This document shows positions 36,163 through 44,352 of a stretch of 64,000 bases of DNA, piece by piece. Positions within the stretch are counted from its first letter, which is position 1; every line of letters starts with the position of its first letter. Made by a program: the position numbers and the translations under genes. The DNA is from an alpha proteobacterium L41A (GTDB taxonomy: Bacteria; Pseudomonadota; Alphaproteobacteria; Caulobacterales; Caulobacteraceae): contig AMYY01000015.1 in the NCBI GenBank assembly GCA_000335735.1, forward strand, positions 1 to 64,000, given 5' to 3'. Below the pieces are notes generated by a model. That model saw only the letters and a program-made list of their open reading frames with translations. It was not told the DNA's origin and ran no database searches.

Positions 36163-37355
36163 ACCGCTTCGCCGTCGCCCTCGCTCCGCTGATCCTCGCC
36201 GCCAGCGCCGTCACCGCCCAAGCGCAGGACCCGCACGCGGGCCATGTCATGCCGGCGACCGCGGCGCCGCGAGCCACGCCCGCTCCGGCCGTTCGGCCTC
36301 AGACGTCCACCCGGCCGTCGGCGCAAGACCCGCACGCCGGTCATGTCATGCCGCCCGCGCCAACGCCGCCAGCGGCCGACCCTCACGCCGGCCATCAGAT
36401 GCCGGCTGAGCCCCCGGTCGTTGATCCGCATGCGGGTCACGACATGTCGACAATGCCGCCGACGGCGCAGCCCGATCCGCACGCCGGCCACGACATGTCC
36501 GCCATGCCCTCCACCCAGGTCGACCCTCATGCCGGGCATGATATGTCGACCATGAGCATGGGGCCGCCGGACGTGCCGACCAGCGCCGACAATCCCGGCC
36601 GTCCTCCGGAGGACCCGCTCCCAGCCGCCGCCCTGAGCGGCCCCACGCACGCCGCCGATCTGGTTTTTGGCGCCGAAGCGATGGCGGCCGCCCGTCAGAT
36701 TCTGGTTCGCGAGAACGGCGAGGTCCGCACCACCGCCGTCATCATCGATCGTCTCGAAGCCGGCTTCGGCGGTGCTGAGGAGTCGTATCTCTGGGACGTC
36801 CAGGGCTGGAGCGGCGGCGACATCAATCGCTTCTGGTGGAAGTCCGAGGGCGAAGGCGACTTTGGCGGCAAGTTGGAAGAGGCCGAACTCCAAGCGCTTT
36901 ACAGCCGCGCGATAGCGCCGTTCTGGGATGTGCAGGCCGGCGTGCGTCAGGATTTCCGGCCCGACGGCGAGGATACGACGCACCTGGTCCTCGGCCTCCA
37001 GGGCCTGGCGCCCTATTGGTGGGAGATCGACGCGGCCGCCTTCCTCTCCACCGAGGGCGACCTGACCGCCCGCGTCGAGGCCGAATACGACCAGCGTATC
37101 ACCCAGCGCCTGATCCTCCAGCCCCGCCTCGAAATCGACGCCTCAGCCAGCGACATTCCGGAGTTGGAGATCGGCTCGGGCTTGTCGTCCATCGAGGCGG
37201 GCCTGCGCCTGCGCTACGAGTTCCGCAAGGAGTTCGCCCCCTATGTCGGCGTTGAGTGGAGCCGGGCGCTCGGAAACACCGCCGACTACATCGAAGCCCG
37301 AGGCGGTGAGGCTGATGACACCCGCTTCGTCGTCGGCCTCAAGGCCTGGTTCTGA
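36159..37355 (+). CDS. copB: Copper resistance outer membrane protein CopB
   Basis: This 398-residue outer membrane protein has a signal peptide (AVTAQAQ), a long periplasmic His/Met-rich region with six DPHAGH units (residues 24-127), and a CopB beta-barrel from about residue 165 (e.g. YLWDVQGWSGGDINRFWWKS) ending in KAWF. It may bind or export copper at the outer membrane. Its ATG overlaps the copA stop (ATGA). It is followed 17 bases later by a CopC-like gene that shares the DPHAGH motif. Confidence 0.92.
   Translation: MNRFAVALAPLILAASAVTAQAQDPHAGHVMPATAAPRATPAPAVRPQTSTRPSAQDPHAGHVMPPAPTPPAADPHAGHQMPAEPPVVDPHAGHDMSTMPPTAQPDPHAGHDMSAMPSTQVDPHAGHDMSTMSMGPPDVPTSADNPGRPPEDPLPAAALSGPTHAADLVFGAEAMAAARQILVRENGEVRTTAVIIDRLEAGFGGAEESYLWDVQGWSGGDINRFWWKSEGEGDFGGKLEEAELQALYSRAIAPFWDVQAGVRQDFRPDGEDTTHLVLGLQGLAPYWWEIDAAAFLSTEGDLTARVEAEYDQRITQRLILQPRLEIDASASDIPELEIGSGLSSIEAGLRLRYEFRKEFAPYVGVEWSRALGNTADYIEARGGEADDTRFVVGLKAWF
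36228..36560 (+). repeat. Six DPHAGH copper-binding units in CopB
   Basis: The coding sequence repeats the unit DPHAGH(x)M at residues 24, 57, 74, 89, 106 and 122, with variable Pro/Ala linkers and Met-rich ends (HDMSTM). Each unit offers two His and a Met, the usual periplasmic copper ligands. The unit spacing varies from 15 to 33 residues, pointing to expansion by slippage or unequal exchange. Confidence 0.85.
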
Positions 37356-37372
37356 CCTAAGGAGACCACCCC

Positions 37373-37756
37373 ATGATCCGCATTCTCACCCTCACGGCCG
37401 CCCTGGCCTTCGCCGGCGCCGCCGCCGCCCAGGATCCGCACGCCGGGCACAATATGCAGACGCAGGCCGCCGAGCCTCAATCGGCCGTCACCACGGTTCC
37501 GGCAAACGGGGCCATGACCCACGGATCGCCAGAACGCTTCAGCGTCACCTTCCCCCATGCGATGGTCCTGAAGACGGTGACCCTGAGCGCCGAGGGGCAG
37601 GCCCCGGTGGTCGTGAATGCCCCCGCCGCACCGGCCGCCGCGACCGTCAGCGTAGCCCTTCCTCGTCTTGCCCCGGGAACCTACACCGCCGCCTGGACCG
37701 CTGAAGGTCCGGACGGCCACAAGATGTCCGGCTCTGTCAGCTTCATGGTTCACTAG
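37373..37756 (+). CDS. CopC-domain protein with DPHAGH tag
   Basis: This 127-residue periplasmic protein has a signal peptide (AGAAAAQ), then DPHAGHNM like the CopB repeat, and a CopC/CopZ-like beta-sandwich (HGSPERFSVTFPHAMVLKTV; GPDGHKMSGSVSFMVH). The first mature His of normal CopC is missing, so copper may bind through the front tag instead. It follows copB by 17 bases with a GGAG site. It probably buffers periplasmic copper. Confidence 0.82.
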   Translation: MIRILTLTAALAFAGAAAAQDPHAGHNMQTQAAEPQSAVTTVPANGAMTHGSPERFSVTFPHAMVLKTVTLSAEGQAPVVVNAPAAPAAATVSVALPRLAPGTYTAAWTAEGPDGHKMSGSVSFMVH

Positions 37757-37766
37757 GAGAACGACG

Positions 37767-37994
37767 ATGCGAGTTTCCAACCTGCTGGCCGCCGCCGGCG
37801 CGATTCTGGCCCTGAGCGCTGGAGCGGCCCTGGCCGCCGAAGGCTGCGAATGCTGCAAGGATATGGCCGCTGACGCCGCCATGAGCTGCTGCGACAAGAT
37901 GAAGTCCGACGCTCCGCCGCCCGCCGAACCCGCGCCGCCCGCGCCGGCGCCCTCGGATGCTCCGGCTCCCCAGGGTCACGCCGACCATAACTGA
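37767..37994 (+). CDS. Small Cys-rich periplasmic protein
   Basis: This 75-residue protein has a signal peptide (SAGAALAA), then EGCECCKDM and MSCCDKMKSD, giving five cysteines in pairs, and a Pro/Ala tail with HADHN. I do not recognise a family. The cysteine clusters and place at the end of the copA operon suggest copper storage or chelation. AGGAGA lies upstream, 10 bases after the CopC-like stop. Confidence 0.7.
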   Translation: MRVSNLLAAAGAILALSAGAALAAEGCECCKDMAADAAMSCCDKMKSDAPPPAEPAPPAPAPSDAPAPQGHADHN

Positions 37995-38061
37995 CCGCCC
38001 GATCTGAACCACTCCGGCAGGCGCTCCGACGGATCGGAGGTCTGTCCGGAGCAGACAGGCC

Positions 38062-38361
38062 TCAACTCTCGGTCTTCGCCGCGCTGAGCCGCGCCGCGCT
38101 CCCTGTGACGCCCACTCCCGCAACCCGGATGAAACGGACGGTTTCGGCCCGCGTCCGCGGTTCGGCGACGAATCCCGCGTCGGCGAAGGCGAGGTGCTGG
38201 GGCATTTGCTCCCTCGCCGGATTCGCGCGCCACCAGTCCTCCAGCGAGGCCGCCTTGGGCAAGATGCCGCCGACGATCCGCTCGATGTCCCGAAACGACA
38301 GGTCCACCTCGGCGCCCTTCTGACGTCTGAGAAAGGCTGCGAGCGGCGTGTATTTAGCCAT
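38062..38361 (-). CDS. Small DUF7662-like protein
   Basis: This 99-residue protein has MAKYTPLAAFLRRQKGAEVD followed by LSFRDIERIVGGILPKAAS and WWRAN, a pattern seen in a family of small uncharacterised proteins (DUF7662 type). No function is known to me. No ribosome site is clear before its ATG. It sits at the junction of the copper cluster and the AbiE/relaxase island, and is convergent to the Cys-rich gene. A stretch of about 195 bases upstream shows nothing notable. Confidence 0.6.
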   Translation of the reverse strand: MAKYTPLAAFLRRQKGAEVDLSFRDIERIVGGILPKAASLEDWWRANPAREQMPQHLAFADAGFVAEPRTRAETVRFIRVAGVGVTGSAARLSAAKTES

Positions 38362-38555
38362 CTGGGTGTCTTGCTCCGCTGCTGCCGGGGGTCAAGCCCG
38401 GCTGGCGCGCTTGCGCTGCCCGATCTAGACTTACCGGCGGCGGGTTCCGGGAACGATAGGCGCCGATCGAGAGCCAGGGGACGTGCAAACGTCGGCGGCG
38501 ATCGGCGGCGAAACGCCGGGCTTCATCACAGAAGTTCCTGGCCCGCCCCCTTCCC

Positions 38556-38900
38556 TCATCCCGGGTCGATCAGACCGCGCCGGACCGCCGAGGCGACCGC
38601 TTCGATCCGGGTCCGGACCCGGAGTTTGGAACAGACCTTCTCAAGATAGGTGCGACCGGTCTCACGCGGAGGCTGACCGGACGGCGCGAAGGCGAACGGC
38701 AAGGCGGACGGTTTCGGCTGGGCCAGGAAGTCCGCCAGTAGGATCGCGAAGACCCGTTTGTGCGAGCCGGACTCGAACACCAGATTGGTCGGCCTAGAGG
38801 TCACCGGATACTGGAAGATCTCGAAATTGACCATGTCGTCGATCATGTCCCAGACGGCCTTGAGCAGGATCGCCTCCTGCTCGATGGCGGCATAGGTCAT
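38556..38900 (-). CDS. Small protein with LuxR-like C-terminal helix
   Basis: This 114-residue protein is unassigned over its first 70 residues. Its last 30 (RTYLEKVCSKLRVRTRIEAV, ASAVRRGLI) match the recognition-helix part of LuxR/GerE DNA-binding domains. The preceding half of the helix-turn-helix is not clear, so it could be a fragment. It starts two bases after the AbiEii stop, so it is probably part of that operon. A role in regulating the AbiE operon is only a guess. Confidence 0.5.
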   Translation of the reverse strand: MTYAAIEQEAILLKAVWDMIDDMVNFEIFQYPVTSRPTNLVFESGSHKRVFAILLADFLAQPKPSALPFAFAPSGQPPRETGRTYLEKVCSKLRVRTRIEAVASAVRRGLIDPG

Positions 38901-38902
38901 GG

Positions 38903-39916
38903 TCAGGCCGCCGCGGCGTTGGCGCGCCGGGCGAGGTCTGCACAGGTCTCCATCAAGGCCTCGAACGGTTCGGCGTCCGCCTCGAGCAGACCGTCCTCGA
39001 CCATCCGACGATAGTCCTCGCCCAGGGCCTCCAGGGACGCGCCTTCCGGCTTCAACTGAAGACCGCCGACGACCGCGCGGCCGTAGTCGATCTCCGCGCC
39101 GTCGGCGGTCTCGCGGAAGAACATCGCCTTATGCCGCGCGACCGCCTCGGCCACCGCGCGATCGGCGATCGCCGTCCCCGCGAAACCGGCGGCGTCCAGA
39201 CGGGCCAGATCATGCCAGTGACGCGAGAAGCGATCCCCGCGCAGGCGACCCTGGACGCAATAGACATGGGCCGCCGTGGCCTTCTCCCAGAAGGTTCGTT
39301 CGGCGGCCATCACCCGCGGCGTGGCGATCGGGAACGCCACGCCCTGCAGATGAGCGGCCGCATCGCAGACCACGGGACGCGGCGCGCTCGGCTCGCCGGT
39401 CGCGCGGGCGCCGAACTCGAGCATCACGCTGGGCGAGACATAGCCCGTGCCGGTGCTGGTCGGGGCGTAGTCCACGAAGGCCTTGGCGCCCTCGATCCGC
39501 ACCCTAGCGACGACGCCGTCGGCGGCCAGGCGCGCCTCGAGCATCGGCCGAACCTCGCCCTCGACCCAGAGCGGCAACAGCCGCTGAACGTCGCGCGACC
39601 AACGCCGCTCCTCGGCGCGGGTCGCCGGCACGGGATCTTCGAGCGCGTCGGCCAGGTCCGGAAGAAGCCGACGGATGTCGTAGGTCAGGTCAATGTCTTC
39701 GGAGAACCGCTGGATGACGTCATAGGCCTTGGACAGGGAGGTGCCGCCCTTGAAGACCAGCGCCTCGCCCAGCGGCGCCTCGAACAGGGCCCGAAGCGCC
39801 CACACGACCCAGACGTCCTTCTCCAGCAGGTGCGCGGGACGGCCCGACTCGGCCGCCGCCGTCGCGAGCGCCTCGATCCGGTCCTCGGCGGACAGCTGCA
39901 GGAAGACGTCAGACAT
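38903..39916 (-). CDS. abiEii: AbiEii-family nucleotidyltransferase toxin
   Basis: This 337-residue protein has the AbiEii/AbiGii nucleotidyltransferase motifs, FKGGTSLSKAYDVI (GGTSL) and RFSEDIDLTYD (the DxD pair). AbiEii is a type IV toxin that binds GTP and stops growth on phage infection. Its start overlaps the AbiEi stop, and a third small gene begins two bases after its own stop. Confidence 0.85.
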   Translation of the reverse strand: MSDVFLQLSAEDRIEALATAAAESGRPAHLLEKDVWVVWALRALFEAPLGEALVFKGGTSLSKAYDVIQRFSEDIDLTYDIRRLLPDLADALEDPVPATRAEERRWSRDVQRLLPLWVEGEVRPMLEARLAADGVVARVRIEGAKAFVDYAPTSTGTGYVSPSVMLEFGARATGEPSAPRPVVCDAAAHLQGVAFPIATPRVMAAERTFWEKATAAHVYCVQGRLRGDRFSRHWHDLARLDAAGFAGTAIADRAVAEAVARHKAMFFRETADGAEIDYGRAVVGGLQLKPEGASLEALGEDYRRMVEDGLLEADAEPFEALMETCADLARRANAAAA

Positions 39917-40502
39917 GCGCCGCCTGGCTCACCGACCGCGCCAGCCACGTCGGCAGACGCGGCCCGACGGACACCAGCTCCCCGAACGCCGAAGGCCCCA
40001 GCTTGCGCTTCAGGGCTTCGAGCGCCGCTCCGGCCTTCTCCGGTCCGAGCCAGGCCAGGGCGCGCACCGCCTCGCCGGCGGGACGATCGGCCAGGAGCAG
40101 CTGCCATGCGGGCGCGTGCTGGAACTCCACCGTCTGCTTGCCGACGCTGAAGATGCGGCTCTTCCCGTTGGTCAGATAGACCATGCGGATCGGCACCTGG
40201 GTGGTCAGGCCCAGGGCGTTGGCCGCCGCCGCCCCGTTGGAGGCGACGACCTCGCCACGCTGCTCGCTGACGGCGCGCACCACCTTTTCGATCGAGGGCG
40301 TACGGGCGCCGAACCGGCTTTCGAGCGGGCGGATATAGACGCCGCGACCGGCGCGCAGCAGCCGGCCCCGGCGCACCAGCCGCGACAGGGCCTGGTCCAC
40401 CGCGGCGCGGCTGCCCAGGTGCAGCAACGCCTTGGCGGCGATCGGCGCGCCTTCCGGCAGCGTCGAGGCGCGCTCCATGATCTGATCGGCGAGTCTTTGC
40501 AT
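39909..40502 (-). CDS. abiEi: AbiEi-family antitoxin (DUF6088)
   Basis: This 197-residue protein has an N-terminal winged helix (AAKALLHLGSRAAVDQALSR and LVRRGRLLRAGRGVYIRP) and a C-terminal domain typical of AbiEi/DUF6088. AbiEi represses its own operon by binding inverted repeats in the promoter and antagonises the toxin. The ATG at 40502 has AGAGG upstream; the longer ORF to 40640 would cross the operator. A perfect palindrome lies 13 bases upstream. Confidence 0.78.
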   Translation of the reverse strand: MQRLADQIMERASTLPEGAPIAAKALLHLGSRAAVDQALSRLVRRGRLLRAGRGVYIRPLESRFGARTPSIEKVVRAVSEQRGEVVASNGAAAANALGLTTQVPIRMVYLTNGKSRIFSVGKQTVEFQHAPAWQLLLADRPAGEAVRALAWLGPEKAGAALEALKRKLGPSAFGELVSVGPRLPTWLARSVSQAAHV

Positions 40503-40514
40503 CATATCCTCTGC

Positions 40515-40540
40515 GTCAGAAATATAGGTCAACTTCTGAC
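40515..40540 (-). promoter_or_regulatory. AbiE operon promoter and operator
   Basis: Read leftward, TTGCGA and TATATT with a 17-base spacer form a sigma-70-like promoter. The TATATT box lies between the arms of the perfect inverted repeat GTCAGAA (40515-40521) and TTCTGAC (40534-40540). Binding of AbiEi there would block polymerase, which is how this family autoregulates. Confidence 0.6.
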
Positions 40541-40578
40541 ACTTCGCAAACGCGACGCCCCCACCTGCAATGTCCGAC

Positions 40579-41574
40579 CTATCGGTCACGCGTCCGGCCG
40601 GCGTCGCGTCGGGCCTCCCGTCCCTGTCGCAGCGCCTCATCCCGGGTCATCGGCGCCGGCCGTTCCCGCACGAACCGCTCCACCAGAGCGGCGAGGGCGC
40701 GGTCCTTGGGTTCCTCCGATCGCGACAAACGCAGGGCCTCGGCCACCAGGGTCCGCCGGATGGCCAGCTCACGCGTCCGGATCGCGTCCAGCCAGGGCGC
40801 TTCGCCGCCGCCCGCAGTGAGCGCGGCCCGATAGGCGGCGGCGAGCACCTCGGGCAACGGCCCCCGCCCCGCCGCGAACCGCTCGCGCATCTTGCGCACC
40901 GGGATGCGCTCGGCCTTGCGAGTGACGCCCCGGGTCCGGCGCGGCGTCGCCTCGGCCTCGATCGACCGGTCGCGAAGGGCGCGCGCGAAGCCTTCCCGCC
41001 AGGTCTGCAGGTCCGCCTTACGGGGGTTCAACCGCTCGCCGTCCCGTCCGAGCCTTCGCACCGTCAGATGGACGTGGGGATGTCGCCCCTCGTCATGCAG
41101 GGCGAAGACATAGGGAAAGCGCTCGCCGAACGTCCCCGCCGCAAAGGCCCGCGCCGCGTCCTGCAGGCGAACGGCGTCGGTCCCGGCGGGCATGCTCAGC
41201 ACGATCGACAGGGTGATCGACGCATCCCGCCGACCTCCCGACTCGAAGGCGAACTCCTCGGCCCAGTCGCGCGCCAGCTCCCGCACTGGCCCACGGCCTT
41301 CCAGCCGCTCTCCGTCGGGCCCCTCAAGCGCCAGGGCGCCGTTGCGGCTGATATAGTCCAGGTGGGCCTTCAGATGGGCGCCGTCCCGGGTCCGTCCGGT
41401 GATCTTCACCATCACCTCAGGTACGTGGCGCGCCACCCGCGTGAACCGGACGGCCGGATCGCCGCCCTCTCCGCGAGACGGGCGCAGCACCGCAGGCGTG
41501 ATCCGGGCGCGCCGGATCTCGACGGGCGGACGCAGCACCTCCTCGAACCCGCGCGATGACCGGAAGTCATTCAC
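40579..41574 (-). CDS. Relaxase/mobilization nuclease
   Basis: This 331-residue relaxase has the conserved front block (PEVMVKITGRTRDGAHLKAH, LDYISRNG) and the metal-binding HEGRHPHVHLTVR (HUH) motif. It would nick oriT and stay bound to the 5' end of the transferred strand. The GTG start at 41574 overlaps the MobC stop (GTGA). A TTG at 41589 is an alternative. A MOBP (VirD2/MobA-like) group is favoured by the MobC partner and the nearby nic-like sequence. Confidence 0.85.
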   Translation of the reverse strand: MNDFRSSRGFEEVLRPPVEIRRARITPAVLRPSRGEGGDPAVRFTRVARHVPEVMVKITGRTRDGAHLKAHLDYISRNGALALEGPDGERLEGRGPVRELARDWAEEFAFESGGRRDASITLSIVLSMPAGTDAVRLQDAARAFAAGTFGERFPYVFALHDEGRHPHVHLTVRRLGRDGERLNPRKADLQTWREGFARALRDRSIEAEATPRRTRGVTRKAERIPVRKMRERFAAGRGPLPEVLAAAYRAALTAGGGEAPWLDAIRTRELAIRRTLVAEALRLSRSEEPKDRALAALVERFVRERPAPMTRDEALRQGREARRDAGRTRDR

Positions 41575-42092
41575 GACGCCGGCGTCCAATAGGCGAGATT
41601 GCCCTGGAAGGCCTCGCCGAGCGCTTCGACCCAGGCCGAGATTTCGGCCTGGAAGGCCCCCAACTGAGCCACCTCCAGATCCAGCACCATGCCGTCCATC
41701 ACCGCGGTGTTCAGCGCGCGGGCGATCTGGTTGATGTTCACGCCGATCCGCCTCAGCTCGCGGCGCACCTCGATCAGGGCCAGAGCGTCCGGCCGGCTGA
41801 ACTGCGGCCGATCATGCAGGCGTCGACGGATGAGCGCCACGCTCCACTGGGTTCGCGACAGGCCCGTCGCCGCCGCCTCGCGCTCCAGGAGACGCAGGTC
41901 CGCTTCGCCCAGGCGCAGGGTCAGCTTGCCCGACCTCCCCGCCGGCGGCGCGTCCTCCGGCGCCGGGAGAGCCGCTTGGGCGGCGCCGTCCATGAGCCGC
42001 CGGAGAAGCCGCGAGCGTCCGCCCTGACCAATCGCCGCGGCGTCGAACCGGCGGATCAGATCGGGCGAAACGCGGAGGGTGAGGCGGTCCAT
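41571..42092 (-). CDS. mobC: MobC-like mobilization accessory protein
   Basis: This 173-residue protein has a MobC core (RRELRRIGVNINQIARALNT) and a ribbon-helix-helix-like front (LTLRLGEADLRLLEREAAAT). MobC helps the relaxase to open DNA at oriT. Its stop overlaps the relaxase start. The gap upstream holds a nic-like sequence, as expected for an oriT. No clear ribosome site precedes the ATG. Confidence 0.82.
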   Translation of the reverse strand: MDRLTLRVSPDLIRRFDAAAIGQGGRSRLLRRLMDGAAQAALPAPEDAPPAGRSGKLTLRLGEADLRLLEREAAATGLSRTQWSVALIRRRLHDRPQFSRPDALALIEVRRELRRIGVNINQIARALNTAVMDGMVLDLEVAQLGAFQAEISAWVEALGEAFQGNLAYWTPAS

Positions 42093-42114
42093 GGGAGAGC
42101 GGGTCTGTCAGACA

Positions 42115-42138
42115 TTGCCGGCGCAAAGCCTATCCTGC
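42115..42138 (+). other. Candidate oriT with MOBP-type nic sequence
   Basis: TATCCTGC at 42131-42138 matches the YATCCTG|Y nic consensus of MOBP relaxases (RP4-like). Immediately upstream is a short inverted repeat TTGC-CGGC-GCAA (42115-42126), as in many oriT regions. It lies about 40 bases upstream of mobC. Only eight bases are diagnostic, so chance is not excluded. Confidence 0.5.
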
Positions 42139-42268
42139 CCTAGACCGTCACCCCCCTCGCCCCGTAGGCCTCCGGTGCTGCCCGCCCTCCTCTCGGCGTC
42201 CCCAAGCGGCCGCTCGCCCCCCGCCCTGAAGGGCGCCCCAGCCGGGCGGGAAGCATCGGAAGCCAGTC

Positions 42269-42856
42269 TCATGGATCGCCGAGGTTCGTGACCTCGCACA
42301 TCAAGAATTCCAGTCCACGCCTGGCCAAAGCAACGGCGGGAAAAGTCTCCCCGACGTCGTAGTCGTACCCAGCCGGCACAGGAACGGTCCGTGTGCGCTC
42401 GACGATGGGCTCCAGACGAAGATGCACGGGCAGAAGGGCCAGGAACGGTGGAGGATCGTCGCTGGTCGGGGTGAAGGTATAGATGACCTCGCCCGACTCA
42501 CCCGTTCTCACTCCGGGTTCATAACCACCGAAGCCGCCGATCGAGATCGCGGCCTCCTGCATTGTCGCAACGGAGGCGAGGCCATGTTCGTCGGCGTTTC
42601 GCGCCGCCCAGAGGTACGTCAGCGCAGCGTCCGGTCTGACGCGATTGATCGAGCGGATGTATTGGGCGTCGCTTCGGCTTCCGAGCGCATCGCACCGGTT
42701 GAGCCCCCGGCGCCAGTGGATCAGAAAATCTTCCCAGGCCGCCTTCGCCGCCGGATAGGACTCGGCCGCCGCCAACGCGTCGTAGGCCTGAAGCGCACGG
42801 TCGGCCGAATGCTTCGCGGCCTTTGACATGTCTTGGATCGCCCCATCCCTCTCCAT
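42269..42856 (-). CDS. Hypothetical protein
   Basis: This 195-residue protein is not recognised. It is soluble and mostly mixed alpha/beta, with a helical front (SKAAKHSADRALQAYDALAA) and AWEDFLIHWRRGLNRCDALG, then LTYLWAARNADEHGLAS. The last pattern (RN.DEH) resembles HEPN-like R-x4-H motifs, but I would not assign it on that. It is divergent from the PD-(D/E)XK gene. An alternative start at 42829 (MSKAAKH) would shorten it by nine residues. Confidence 0.6.
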   Translation of the reverse strand: MERDGAIQDMSKAAKHSADRALQAYDALAAAESYPAAKAAWEDFLIHWRRGLNRCDALGSRSDAQYIRSINRVRPDAALTYLWAARNADEHGLASVATMQEAAISIGGFGGYEPGVRTGESGEVIYTFTPTSDDPPPFLALLPVHLRLEPIVERTRTVPVPAGYDYDVGETFPAVALARRGLEFLMCEVTNLGDP

Positions 42857-42902
42857 GAACTACACCTTTCAAGCGTAACGGCGACCCGAGGTTGGGACGA
42901 CA

Positions 42903-43931
42903 ATGACAGGGACAGACGGCGAGCCACCCGACGACATCGAGCGGCTGATCCAGGAGGTTCTAGCCGAGCTGGGCTATAGCGGCGATGCGGCCGTCGTCGC
43001 GCGCAAGGTGAAGCGACTGAATCTGGGTCTGCCGGCCGAGGACGAGTTCTCGGTCATCTGCGCCTGGCTCGGGCGATGTCGTCTGGTTCACAAGCTGGAC
43101 CAGGCCCAGGCGCCGCTGTCGTCCCGGGACACATTCCAGGTTCCGGACCTCCTTGCCGCCTTCGACAAGGGAGGGCCGGTTCTCATAGAGGTGAAATCCA
43201 AGAAGAGCCCGACACTGTCGTTGCGGCCGGACTACCTCGGACGTCTGCAAGCCTACGCGGATCTCGTAGGGCGGCCCCTGCTCATCGCCTGGAAGTTCCA
43301 TAGCATCTGGACACTGTTCGACGCGCGGCACCTCCAGCTCGCCAGGACGAACTTCAACATCAGCCATGAGCGCGCCATGAAGGAGAATTTGCTCGGACTG
43401 CTGGCGGGCGACGTCGCCTATGTGTTGAGGCCCGGCGCGGGCGTGCATTTCGACCTTGCGAAGGAAGAGCTTATCGGCGTCGAGGGCGACGCGGCGAACT
43501 TCACCGAAACCTGGAAGATGCGTGTTTCGGAGGTGTTCTTCACCGATGGAGATGGCGCCCGGCGAAGCGACCTGCATGGTGAAACGCAACAGCTTCTCGC
43601 GACATGGGACCTGGAGACGGTCGAGGACCATTCCCCGACCAGCATACGCAAGAGCTTCATCGTCGTGGACGGGGGCGTGCAGTTCGCCCACGTCGCCCTG
43701 GTTCATCTTCTTACCTGGGAGGGCGGTCGAACCGGCCCGCCGCCTTGGCGTCAGTTGCTTCAAGCCCCGAAGATCACGCGCACCATCGACGACTTCGGTC
43801 GCGCCCTCGATCGCGCGCTCGGCGAGAAGGTCGTTCGCTACGTCTTCCACCAGCAGCCTCAAACCACCCCCGACTTTATCCTGTCGAAGGACGAGGCGGC
43901 GGCGCCAGGAGGCGCCGCCGCGACGGCCTAG
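42903..43931 (+). CDS. Predicted PD-(D/E)XK nuclease-like protein
   Basis: This 342-residue protein carries a PD-(D/E)XK-like core: [20 protein letters not shown] (Asp then Glu-x-Lys) and then [17 protein letters not shown], the arrangement of Holliday-junction-resolvase and related nucleases. The C-terminal half is unassigned. It lies beside the mobilization genes, so a role in defence or element maintenance is possible. It is convergent to DUF736, and the two stop codons share the CTAG at 43928-43931. Confidence 0.65.
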   Translation: MTGTDGEPPDDIERLIQEVLAELGYSGDAAVVARKVKRLNLGLPAEDEFSVICAWLGRCRLVHKLDQAQAPLSSRDTFQVPDLLAAFDKGGPVLIEVKSKKSPTLSLRPDYLGRLQAYADLVGRPLLIAWKFHSIWTLFDARHLQLARTNFNISHERAMKENLLGLLAGDVAYVLRPGAGVHFDLAKEELIGVEGDAANFTETWKMRVSEVFFTDGDGARRSDLHGETQQLLATWDLETVEDHSPTSIRKSFIVVDGGVQFAHVALVHLLTWEGGRTGPPPWRQLLQAPKITRTIDDFGRALDRALGEKVVRYVFHQQPQTTPDFILSKDEAAAPGGAAATA

Positions 43932-44224
43932 CGGGACCAGATCAGGCTGTGCCCGCCCTCCACCTCGACCAGCGAGGCGTAGATCGGCGCCGGGAAGCTG
44001 GGATCATCGAGCTTGACCGACAGGTACTCGCGGTTCTGCTGGCTGGTCTTCTTCCAGGCGGCGCCGAACTCGGTCTGGCCGGAGAAGATGCGGAAGTCGG
44101 GGGCCTTGTCGTCGCTCTTCTCGTTGGCCCGCAGCTGGGCCGTCTTGACGTTGAGGGTCAAGGTCTTGATCGAACCGCTATAGCTGCCGTCCGCTTGCTG
44201 GGTGAAGGTGCCGATAGTGGCCAT
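43928..44224 (-). CDS. DUF736 family protein
   Basis: This 98-residue protein starts [20 protein letters not shown], then [20 protein letters not shown] and DFRIF, the DUF736 pattern. The family is carried by conjugative plasmids and integrative elements of alphaproteobacteria, with unknown function. AAGGAGAG precedes the ATG. It marks the region as part of a mobile element. Confidence 0.9.
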   Translation of the reverse strand: MATIGTFTQQADGSYSGSIKTLTLNVKTAQLRANEKSDDKAPDFRIFSGQTEFGAAWKKTSQQNREYLSVKLDDPSFPAPIYASLVEVEGGHSLIWSR

Positions 44225-44352
44225 GGAAGTCTCTCCTTGTTGATGTCGGGCCACGCCTGCCGCGGCCTCGATGGCGATCGCCGGACCGGAGGCCGGACGG
44301 CCCGCAGGACGAGCACAGCGAGACCCCGCAGCGCAGCGGAGGACCGGGAGAG

